This document shows positions 11,827 through 20,979 of a stretch of DNA of 64,000 bases, one piece after another. Each line of letters starts with the position of its first letter. Position 1 is the stretch's first letter. The DNA comes from Nephrocerus scutellatus (Eukaryota > Arthropoda > Insecta > Diptera > Pipunculidae): assembly GCA_947095585.1 (NCBI GenBank), contig OX352763.1, forward strand, positions 46,591,481 through 46,655,480, written 5' to 3'. Position numbers and translations under genes: made by a program. A model generated the notes under the pieces. It saw nothing but the letters and a program-made list of their open reading frames with translations. It was not told where the DNA came from and made no database searches.

Positions 11827-11919
11827 GCGATACTAACTACTTTTCGTAACAATATTCTATATTGTGAGTGCTCTGGTGTAAACTCAACTCTCCACCCTCC
11901 ACAACACTTTCATCTTTAT

Positions 11920-12155
11920 TCTATCCCAATTCTGTTGGAGCATGTATATTTTTGCACACAAATGAAGGGGACCTACATTTTTAACGGCGAATTGAGAAGC
12001 TTTGCGTGACAAGTTATTACTCTCGGACATTTTTCAGACTTTCGCGAGAGGTGGGACACCGTGAAAATACTTTTGGTGTTACTGGGACTCGAACCACGAA
12101 CCTCCTGCTCAGAAGCCATGCTCTCGTGCACTGAGCACTGAGCCACGGCGCCCAA
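11920..12155 (-). mobile_element. tRNA-derived SINE
   Basis: The - strand begins with a tRNA-like head (12155 down to about 12080). It has an A-box-like GTGGCTCAGTG and a perfect B box GGTTCGAGTCC, followed by a non-tRNA body (CACGGTGTCCC to CTTCTCAATTCGCCGTT). The body recurs at 2137-2350. A and B boxes are the internal RNA polymerase III promoter of such elements. The 3' boundary is approximate. Confidence 0.75.
12080..12154 (-). promoter_or_regulatory. Internal pol III promoter (A and B boxes) of the SINE
   Basis: GTGGCTCAGTG (about 12137-12147) and GGTTCGAGTCC (about 12083-12093) on the - strand match the A- and B-box consensus at a tRNA-like spacing. The head is not an intact tRNA gene. 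Confidence 0.65.
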
Positions 12156-12355
12156 TATGCTGAAGATAATATGCACTTTTACACGCCTCACACGCGACTG
12201 GCGGCACGCGCGACAAACGAAATCTCAGAAATGCCCTACAAGACTACGCTGTTCACAAAAGTTCAGCTTCCTAGGCCGTGTAAAAGTTCGTTAAAAAGGA
12301 CCCCAAAAAAGTAGAAACTAACAAACAGAGTAAAGTCAATTTACAAAAAGTTTTT

Positions 12356-13327
12356 AAAAAAACAACCCATAAAAATTCAAATTTATCGTGTTAATTCTCT
12401 AATCGGAAACACACAATGTGCAAAGTTTGAGGAAAATCGGTCTACTTTTTAAAAAAATTATATGGGAGCACCTAGGCCCTGGAGCCCGATCACTTCCACA
12501 TTTTTAAAGAAAGTATTGTCAACGGAAATGCTCATGTGTACAAACTTGAGAAAAAATAGGGTTAATTTAAAATAAAAACAACCGATACAAATTAAATTTG
12601 TTCGTGTAAGTTCTCTAATTAATACACAATGTGCAAAGTTTGAATAAAATCGGGCTTTAGGAAGTATGTTAAAAATTGATCACAAGATTCTGCCCACCAG
12701 CCAGCCAGCCAGCCACGGGCACGCAAAGTTAATATGGGAGCCCCTCGGCCCTGGAGCCTAATCACTTCAAAAGTTTTACAAAAAGTGTTGTCACCGGAGA
12801 TACATATGTGTATAAAATTTAAATAAAATCGCGTACATTTTTAAAAAGTTATATGGGAGCCCCTCGGCCCTGGGCCCACTTCCAAATTTTTTCAAAAAGT
12901 ATTGTCCGTCGGAATAAACACGGCTGCATAAAATTTGACGAAAATCTGGTAAATTTTTTAAAAAATTTGTTTGGGAGCACGGGGCCAATCACTACCAAAT
13001 TTTTACAAGAAATGTTGTCCATCAGAGACATCTGTATAAAATTTGAAGAAAATTGGGTTAATTTTGAAAAATTTATATGGGAGTCTCTTGACCCCAGGAC
13101 CCGATCTCTCCAAACAATTTTACAAAAAGTGTTGTCCATCGGAAACACGTGTGTATGAAATTAAAAGAAAATTTGTATGGGCACCCCTCAGCCCTAAAGC
13201 TCCAAATTTTAATAGAAAGTGTTGTCACCGGAAATACACACGTGTTTTATAAATTGATCGCAAGATTCCACGACAGACAAACAACCAAACAGATCTAATC
13301 GCACGCAAAGTTAATATAGAAAATTTA
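12356..13327 (+). mobile_element. Composite of Helentron-like repeat copies (B)
   Basis: An AACAACCCATAAAAATT start at about 12356 is followed by a second degraded start at about 12570-12625 and by a CAGCCAGCCAGCCAGCC right-end motif at about 12700-12735 that runs straight into more internal repeat. The rest is about five units of a ~115-bp degenerate repeat built around TGTTGTCCATCGGAGA and AAATTTGAAGAAAATCGGG. It ends at TTAATATAGAAAATTTAA. Several insertions or recombination events have merged. Confidence 0.65.
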
Positions 13328-13558
13328 AATTTGTTATCATTTTTAAAACAAAAACAACAATTATCATTTTAAGTGATCTGTAGTAGGATAGTTGATTTTA
13401 ACTACACTTCTCGTGTGTACTGTGTACTTGAATAATAATGCCTTTTGGAGCAATCTTGACAATTTGAAAATGTCCAAATATTGAAATATGAATTTGATAA
13501 ATAAATCAAACAAAACGCAAGAATAACATTCAAATCATTGTATTTTTGGCTATTTCAG

Positions 13559-13777
13559 CTGTTTCTGGAGCGCCAGTTGATGATGATTTAAGTAAAGCAA
13601 TGACAACAATATCATTTTCAATATATGAAAATAGCACGTCCATAATAATGAGCAGCAGTACAGAAGCACCAGGCACCCCGTCGACGATTTCAGCAAAAAC
13701 TATATACAAGCACCAAATTAGAAAATATCCGGTTGATTTTACGAGTATATTGTCCAAAAAGCATTGGGCCAACACAG
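13559..13777 (+). CDS. dpr: dpr-family Ig receptor, first visible coding exon
   Basis: This is the first visible coding exon of the host gene, opened by a TTTTTGGCTATTTCAG acceptor and closed by the donor CAG|GTAGTT. The frame reads a Ser/Thr-rich segment (from about AVSGAPVDDDLSK to SKKHWANTG) that would lie N-terminal to the first Ig domain. It is low-complexity and extracellular in the model. Phase joins exactly to the exon at 24338 (G|AT gives Asp). A signal peptide and start codon should lie in an upstream exon that I could not find in 11852-13558; it may lie left of the window. Assignment rests mainly on frame continuity with the Ig exons. Confidence 0.6.
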
Positions 13778-14116
13778 GTAGTTATAAGAGTCTGTGAGAT
13801 GAGATGATAATTAAAATTTAAATTACTTTCTTTTATTAATTAGAGAACTTAGTGCTGCTTTTTTACATTTTTACTGTAACTTTTGAATGAAATAGCCATT
13901 TTTTTTGTAAATTAAACTTGTTTACTTATTGGAAATTTTTTGAATTTTTATTATAATGTAAATAATATAAGTACATTTTATGTAAATACTTATTATACCT
14001 ACTTAACAAAAAGAGATATACAGCCCTTATCCTTTATCTATAGACAACAACACCCATACACATCCTTGTAAGCACGGTTGAGAAATCATTATGCTCCCAA
14101 GAGTATTCTTTACTAT
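13778..14116 (+). other. Intron 1, first part: nothing recognised
   Basis: AT-rich intronic sequence after the donor; no ORF, repeat or signal that I can support. Confidence 0.6.
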
Positions 14117-14590
14117 TGTTACGAAATTCAGGCTTTCGAGTTCGTAAAGGATTTTTCAAAAAAAACACAACACAAGTTTATTAATTTACAAACAGTAAAA
14201 TTAACTTAAGATCTCTAATTACACTGGTGATAACTTTAAATGTACACAAAACACTTATTACAATAATGCTTGTACTTCACTACTATTCCTGCAAGAACTT
14301 TTCAACTGCACTGGTTGAATTCCAAATTAGAACTAAATACGTCGGCTAAACGCTCAATGAAACTTCTAGAAACTTCCAATCTTATAGACAGAAATATCCA
14401 GAAAACACCAGAAAATTGTAGTCTAATTCACTTATTTACAACTAACGATACTTATATGTAATGAGTCATCTTCTTAAAATAAACCACATGTTCAATCAGG
14501 TTCTTTTAGAAAAACCGGGCAAACCACACAAACCGGTTTGACTACATTTTGGAATGGTACATAATGATTCAAACTTAAAGTCGGTTAAAA
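14117..14590 (-). mobile_element. Gypsy LTR fragment
   Basis: It starts with TGTTACGAAATTCAGG and aligns with the LTR at 34080-34695 through the ACAAACCGGTTTGACTAC block, then loses similarity near 14590. No internal region is attached, so it is a truncated solo LTR. Confidence 0.8.
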
Positions 14591-14718
14591 AAACTCCAAA
14601 TAGATTCTTTGAGGCGAAAGAGATGAAATCCTGTGGTATCACGATGGACCGTCATCGTCTAAGTGTGCTGAGCAGCCACTGCTACCTAAATTTTGAGTTT
14701 TATTGAAAATATAATTTA

Positions 14719-14952
14719 CTAGCTTTTCCGGGGCGCTCCGCCACCGGCACACAAGAGTCCCCGCCTTGCCATTACTACCACGGGAGGGGTGTACTACTGC
14801 CTAAACCATAAAAAAGCGCCATTTCGATCGTATGTGGGAGATTTTGTTAAGACGCATATTCTTTGAGAGTTTCAGCTGCATCGGACCTCTAGTTTTTGAG
14901 TTTTAGTGTCGTATTACAAACCAAAAGGCATCCATTTATATATATATATAGA
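14719..14952 (-). mobile_element. Short non-autonomous Helitron
   Basis: On the - strand it starts TCTATATATATATAAATGG and ends in a GC-rich near-palindrome (GGCGGAGCGCCCCGG) followed by AAAAGCTAG. The flanks are A and T, the usual Helitron A|T insertion. These are the hallmark ends: 5' TC, 3' hairpin and CTRR. At 234 bp it codes for nothing. Confidence 0.75.
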
Positions 14953-15604
14953 TTATAGTACGTACAAAGAAGAGCAGCACATAGCACACAGTTATTATAA
15001 TTCCCGTATATGGTGTGATGTTCGTAAAGCACAGAAAGCAGCGAAGAGAACAGTGCAGCAGACAGCCCACAATTATGATGCCCGACCGTTTTTTTTTTGT
15101 CGTCTGTAGTTATTTCGTTACAAAATTGGTCGCTACGAAACGCACTTTTACTTGAATGGTATAATATATAGCCTAAGTTCGCTCTGAAAGTCCATCCAGT
15201 ATTTTCGAAAATTACCTCCTACACATAAACGAACATTACCTCTTTATAATATTAGTATAGAAGTATAGATGAACCCCAATGGACACAGGTGTCCGAAACA
15301 TTTCAAAATTTAATGAAAACCTGCTCATTACTTTAAAACAAACACTACACAAATTGATAATGCAATTGAATAAACGTTGTGAAAACATATAAAGAACATA
15401 CATACATACCGATTTTCAATTTAATAAGTATAGATACGTAGATATGTTTGAAGTTGAAAGCCTTAAACAATAACATAACAATAACATCATCACATCACTT
15501 CCGAAATTATTGAATATTCAACTTCATATTCTACTTGCCTCCATAGCTAAAACAATACGAAATACAAAATCACTAGAATCATATAACAGGAGTAACAAAA
15601 ATCT
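14953..15604 (+). other. Intron 1 sequence without recognisable features
   Basis: AT-rich; includes a short TA-rich run just after the Helitron. I see no gene or named repeat here. Confidence 0.55.
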
Positions 15605-16510
15605 AAAAAAACACAACCCATAAAATGTAAAATTTTTCATGAAAATTCTGTAAAGGAGATACATATGTGTGCAAAGTTTGAACCAGGTTAATTTGGAAAA
15701 AATTAATTTTAGAGCCCCTTTACTTCAAAATGTTTACAAAAACTGTTGTCACCAGAGATACACATGTGTAAAAAATTTTTATGGGAGCCCCCGACCTTTA
15801 GGACCGATCACTTCCAAATTTCAATAGGAAGTGTTGTCATCGGAGATACACATGTGTTGAACATTTGAAGAAAATCGGGCTAATTTTTTAAAAAATTATT
15901 CTGGCCTCAGGTCCGAAAATTGTACAAAAACTTTTTTCCATTGGAGATACACATGTTTCTGTGTTTAAAATGTGAAGGAATCGGGCTAATTTTTAAAAAA
16001 ATTTGTATGGCCCCCCTCGGGCCTCAGGGCCCGTTCACACCAGAAATTTTACAGAAAGTTTTTACCATCGGATATACACGTGTGTTTAATATATAAAGAA
16101 AATCGGACTAATTTTTAAAATATTTATCAGGGAACCCCTCGGGCCACAGGACCCAATCACTCTAAAAATTTTGCAAAAAGTGTTGTCCATCGGAGATACA
16201 CGTGTGTATAAAATTTGAAGAAAATCGGGATAATTTTTTTAAAAAATTTGTATGGGGCCTCATGAAGCCTGGACCCGAAGTCTCCAAAATTTTTACAAAA
16301 AGTGTTGTCCATCGGAGATATCGGTAAAATTTGAAGAAAATCGGGTACATTTTACCCCAAGTTTTAATAGTGCTGTTGTCGGAGACATGCATTTGTGCAA
16401 AGTTTCAATGAAATCGGACTTTGGGAAGTGGGTTAAAAATTGATCGCAAGATTCCACGACAAACAAACAAACAAACACACTGGCACGCGAAGTTAGTATA
16501 GAGAATTTAA
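15605..16510 (+). mobile_element. Helentron-like repeat copy C
   Basis: It has the CACAACCCATAAAA start, seven or so degenerate ~115-bp internal units (GTTGTCCATCGGAGATACAC), a CGACAAACAAACAAACA stretch and the GAAGTTAGTATAGAGAATTTAA end. It is non-coding. Confidence 0.7.
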
Positions 16511-17395
16511 AAATAAATACGAATAACTCGCAATACAATATGAATGAATATTTTTACCAAATTCTCAACACAATTCAGGGTTTTTAAAAAAAATCATAGA
16601 GCATAAAATACTAAAATACATAAAATACCTATAGCAAGTATCAAACAAATTTTTATTAAAAACAAGTACTTTTGTAAAAATGCAAAAAAATTGTCACATT
16701 TTAATAACTGCACATTCCAACAATAATTTCAGACATTCTCAGTGTGTTTTATAATTAATGTAGCATTACAAATGGTCTGAAATTGTTTCAACAAAATCTC
16801 AATGTGTGAAGTTTTTGTCGCATGTCTGCAACAGGTTGCATTTGAGTGTTCTAAAAGCATTCAAAGAGATTAAAACTGAAATTTGATAGCCGATGATCTA
16901 ATGTCAATTTAACAGTTCATTATACAAAGGTAGAGGTAGGATGAGGACCCTACAGAATGATCGCAGAAGATCTATGTCAATTTAACAGTTCATTATACAA
17001 CGATAGAGGACATCCTATACGGCTATACGATGAGAATATTAATTCAAGCAGACTTTGTGAATGTGAACTGCTGCAAACGCTTTGTTTGTTTGTTTGTTTC
17101 TTAACAGTTATATATTGTTTCAATCATACGACAAAAAACAGGTCTTAAAACATTTTATTTTAAGAATAAATTTAACTATTGAATTTTAAATTAATTATGG
17201 CAAATGTTTAAATAAAATGTAAAAATAAATTTGCGCTTTTCCCATTAAATGCGTGTGCAGAATTTAGACACTCGCTAATGATTAACCATAATATCTTTGT
17301 TAAATGAGCGATCATGAACTTCAGATAATTGATTATATCTTCGATGGCTGGTGTATCGGTCCATGCATCCACTTAGCTATACGTAACTGAATAAT
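16511..17395 (+). repeat. Intron 1 sequence with a short direct duplication
   Basis: ATGTCAATTTAACAGTTCAT occurs at 16901-16920 and again at 16974-16993, with similarity continuing into CATTATACAA, a 73-bp period. A GTTTGTTTGTTTGTTT run lies at about 17080. No gene is visible. Confidence 0.6.
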
Positions 17396-17680
17396 TCGGA
17401 ATTTTTACAAAAAGTGTTTTCCATCGAAGACACACATGTGTACAAAATTTAAAGAAAATCGGGTAAATTTTGTAAAATATTTGTATGGGAGCCCCACGAA
17501 CCCGCGGCCCGAGGGGCCTCAAATTTGAACAGAAAGTATTGTCACCAGAAATATACATGTGTGCATAAAATCAATAAAATCGGGCTATGGAAAGTGGGTT
17601 AAAAATTTATCAGAAAATCTGACCAGCCAGCTAGCCAACCAGCCAACCACGTGCACGCGAAGTTAATATAGAGAATTTAA
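17396..17680 (+). mobile_element. Helentron-like repeat copy D, left-truncated
   Basis: It starts inside an internal unit and ends with CAGCCAGCTAGCCAACC, CACGCGAAGTTAATATAGAGAATTTAA. Its right end abuts the left end of copy E with no spacer. Confidence 0.7.
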
Positions 17681-18739
17681 AAAAAACAACCCATAAAATT
17701 TTTCATCTAAATTCTCTAATCGCAGAAATTGATCCTGGGTCATTTTTTTTTTTTTTTTATTGTAGGAGAAAATCATCGAAAGAGACATTTGACATCAGAT
17801 GTCAAATTTGACAATGCTCAGATCATTTTATTCTGAGCACTTAGAGCATGCTCATACTCTGAGCAAGTAAGAAACACGAGCATTTTTCTTGAGAACTCTT
17901 TGACTGCTCTGAACTAATTTATGAAAACGCCAAATGACATAATATTGTGAAAACTTGTTGTTCTATCTGTAAGTTGATATCGACAACAAAAAACGACATC
18001 AATAAAAATACAATTCAGTAAATAAGTAAGTAAGTTGGATTAAGCATAAAACATTTATGTCTCGTTTCATTTGCTGGGTTCATTTGTGCGTGAGCTAAGA
18101 TTTCTCTCTCTCTCCACAACCAAAACCAAGCAGCGCAGCCGACTGCGCAGCACACACCGCACACAGTCATTAAATTACAACGGTATTCTGATGCCACAAT
18201 ATGATAAAAAAATGTATAAAGGCCTTGCGGCCGAACCCGAACCAAATTTTAGAAAAAGTACATATTGTTTATTGGATATACACATGTGTATAAAATTTGA
18301 AAACAATCGGGTAATTTGATAAAATTGATAATTAAAAAAAAATTGTACGATCGCTTCAAAAATTTTACAAAAAGTTTTGTCCATCGGAGATACACATGCG
18401 TATAAAATTTGAAGAAAATCGGGAACTTTTTTCATAAAATTTGTATGGGTGCCCCCGACCCAGGGGCCCGATCTCTCCAAAATTTTTACAAAAAGTGTTT
18501 TCCATCGGAGATACACATTTGTATAAAATTTTAAAAAAAATCGGGTAAATTGTGTAAAATATTTGTATGGGACCCCGAGGTCCGAGGGGCCTCAAATTTT
18601 AATAGAAATTATAATATACATGTGTGCAAAATTTCAATAAAATCGGGCTTTGGGAAGTGGGTTAAAAATTGATCAGAAAATCTGACCAGCCACCCAGCCA
18701 GCCAGCCACGTGCACGCGAAGTTAATATAGAGAATTTAA
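17679..18739 (+). mobile_element. Helentron-like repeat copy E, ~1.06 kb
   Basis: A complete copy. It has the AACAACCCATAAAATT start, a T-run, a unique core and degenerate ~115-bp units, then CAGCCAGCCAGCC and the TAGAGAATTTAA end. The core holds TTTGACATCAGATGTCAAA (palindromic), TCATTTGTGCGTGAGCTAAG, a CTCTCTCTC tract and GCAGCGCAGCCGACTGCGCAG. The same core recurs at 19140-19620, 27080-27440 (reverse) and 47460-47930 (reverse). Confidence 0.75.
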
Positions 18740-19058
18740 AAAGAGCAGGGTAGGCTGTGTCGAAGACACGGCCGTGGGTTTTGAGCATGACGTCTGTCCG
18801 GGACGAAAGAAAAGAAAACAAAGATCTTGTTGTCTGTGGGACATAAACAAGAACGGATATATTAAAAAAAATTATTTCTATACTAAATACAAGTCCTACG
18901 ACTTGCACCGTAGCTCATCACATACATCATCATCAAATCACATTATATATAAATTATTTATAAGCGAATTTTAATGTTCATAACCACTAACTGTGAAGTT
19001 GCTGCATATTGCATATTACTGCCCAAACACAGTAATGCAGCTTTTGGTTTCAACTCAT
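18740..19058 (+). other. Spacer between repeat copies E and F
   Basis: About 320 bp of AT-rich sequence. The region around 18900-19050 (CATCACATACATCATC...ACAGTAATGCAG) is echoed at about 20725-20865, so it is itself repetitive. Confidence 0.5.
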
Positions 19059-19940
19059 AAAAAAAACAACCCATAAAAATTAAAATTTTTCATCTAAATT
19101 CTCTAATCGCAGAAATTGATATGGGAGCCCCTCGATCCTGGGCAATTTTTTTTTATTGTAGGAGAAAATCATCGAAACAAACATTTGACATCAGATGTTA
19201 AAATTGAAAAAGCTCAGATCATTTTATTCTGAGCACTTAGAGCACGCTCATACTCTGAGCAAATAAGAAACACGAACATTTATCTTGAGAACTCTTTGAC
19301 TGCTCTGAACTAATTTATGAAAACGCCAAATGACAGAATATTGTGAAAACTTGTTGTTCTATCTGTAAGTTGATATCGACAACAAAAAAAACGACATCAA
19401 TAAAAATACAATTCAGTAAATAAAAATGTAAGTTGAAGTAAGCATAAAACATGTATGTCTCGTTTCATTTGCTGGGTTCATTTGTGCGTGCGCTAAGATT
19501 TCTCTCTCTCTCTCCACCAACACCATGCAGCGCAGCCGACTGCGCAGCACACACCGCACACAGTCCATAAAGGGCGACGAATATCTGATGCCAGTACAGA
19601 TATTTAAAAAATGTATAAGGGCCTTGTGGCCGAACCCGGGACCCGATCACTACCAAATTTTCGAAAAAGTATTGTTTATTGGGTATACACATGTGTGTAA
19701 AATTTGAAGAAAATCGGGTAAATTTTTTAAAATTTTTGTTTGGGAGCTCCCCGACCCCGCAGCCCGAGGGGCCTCAAAATTTAATAGAAAGTGTTGTCTC
19801 CGGAAATACACATGTGTGCAAAATTTCAATAAAATCGGGCCACGGGAAGTGGGTTAAAAATTGATCGCAAGAATCCACGACAGACGACCGACCGACGACC
19901 GACGACCCACGGGCAAGTGAAGTTAATATAGAGAATTTAA
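19059..19940 (+). mobile_element. Helentron-like repeat copy F
   Basis: A complete copy with the same core as copy E but with a CGACCGACGACCGACGACC tract in place of the CAGC run before the right end. The swap of tetranucleotide tract between copies is typical of a variable microsatellite segment inside the element. Confidence 0.75.
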
Positions 19941-20395
19941 AAATTTGAGTAGTTTTAAATTAAATTAGTAGAGAAAAGTAGTGAGTACTGAGTAGTGCTG
20001 CCCATGCTTCGAAATGTCGCTTTCAAACATACAGGCCAATTATTTCTCATTACATTTCTTTTGCATTGTTCTCTTATTTCTGTAATTGATCGAATAGTTA
20101 TTTTGAACCGATGTTAATGCCATGTATGATGTTTGATCTTTGACTCAATGGTCGATGGTTGATTCGTTGTTCAGTGGCAGACATCCAACTTACGATCAAA
20201 CATTCAAAAATCAAAAGAAAATGAAATAGCAGCAACAGCAACGTCGGTTGCAACTTGTGAATGGCCTTGGCTCTTTTTTGTAACATTTGTATTTTTTTTC
20301 TCTCTCACAGAGCACTGTATTATTTTATGCAATGTTGATAGAAAGAGCAGAGCAGAGCACTGATAGAAAATGAACAGAGTTTATACTATCACTAC
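19941..20395 (+). other. Intron 1 sequence, nothing recognised
   Basis: AT-rich with no supported gene, repeat or site. Confidence 0.5.
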
Positions 20396-20666
20396 GGCTG
20401 CGTAAAGAATTAAGAAGCTTCGCAGCTTGTGCTGCACAAAAAAATGGCAGGCAGTCGGTATGCACGAAATTGCGGCTATATTTTGAACCGACTTACAGTC
20501 TGCTTGTAGGGCGACAATTTGACATTTACATTTTGCTATTTGCATCCAATTTTAAGTAGCTGCGTAAACCGCGCAGTCGATTTTTCTTTAATGCATTGGC
20601 TGAAAAGTGAATTTTTGACCAAAATGCAGTATAAACTGCGCAGGGGCTGAATTCTTGACCGCAGCC
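20396..20666. mobile_element. MITE candidate, 271 bp
   Basis: The ends are inverted repeats: GGCTGCGTAAAGAATT at the left, and the complement of the right end reads GGCTGCGGTCAAGAATT. TAC flanks both sides (20393-20395 and 20667-20669). A short terminal inverted repeat with a 3-bp duplication suggests a PIF/Harbinger-like non-autonomous DNA transposon, though family assignment is tentative. Confidence 0.55.
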
Positions 20667-20979
20667 TACTACTTCATATGTTTGTTTCGTTCTGCTCTGC
20701 TTGATTGTATGTTATTGAAACCACATACATGATCATCAATCACATCACATACAACAGAATAAATAATTTATAAGCTGATTTAAATGTTCATAACAATTTA
20801 TTGTGAGATGGGTACATATTAAATATATCATATCACTGCACAAACATAGTAATGCAGTTGCGTCGATAGTAGTAGGAGAAGTAAGAGCTGTTAAAAAAAT
20901 ATGTGCGTGTAATCTTTACGCGCGGTTGGAGTGAAATTCTTTGACGTTGTGGCCAATATTACGATTAAATTAAAAGGCA

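Larger units (their letters stand above)
1343..11851 (-). mobile_element. Gypsy 5' LTR split by four nested insertions
   Basis: LTR blocks can be aligned with the intact LTR at 34080-34695. They are 1343-1442, about 1942-2136, about 2351-2572, about 5785-5831 and 11827-11851. The ends are TGTTATGAA (mutated TGTTACGAA) and TTCGTAACA. The blocks are interrupted by a Helentron-like repeat (1443-1941), a SINE piece (2137-2350), an RTE LINE (2573-5784) and a BEL/Pao element (5832-11826). Removing these gives a roughly 0.6-kb LTR in the right order, which is good evidence for sequential nesting. Confidence 0.8.

Noticed and set aside
12080..12154. A functional tRNA gene on the - strand
   Set aside because: Only the A and B boxes are preserved; the acceptor stem does not pair and the region continues into a SINE body.
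13530..13775. ORF antisense to the first visible dpr exon
   Set aside because: A shadow of the coding exon on the other strand.
18015..19864. ORFs on both strands in copies E and F
   Set aside because: Short, unlike known proteins, and not kept between copies of the same repeat.
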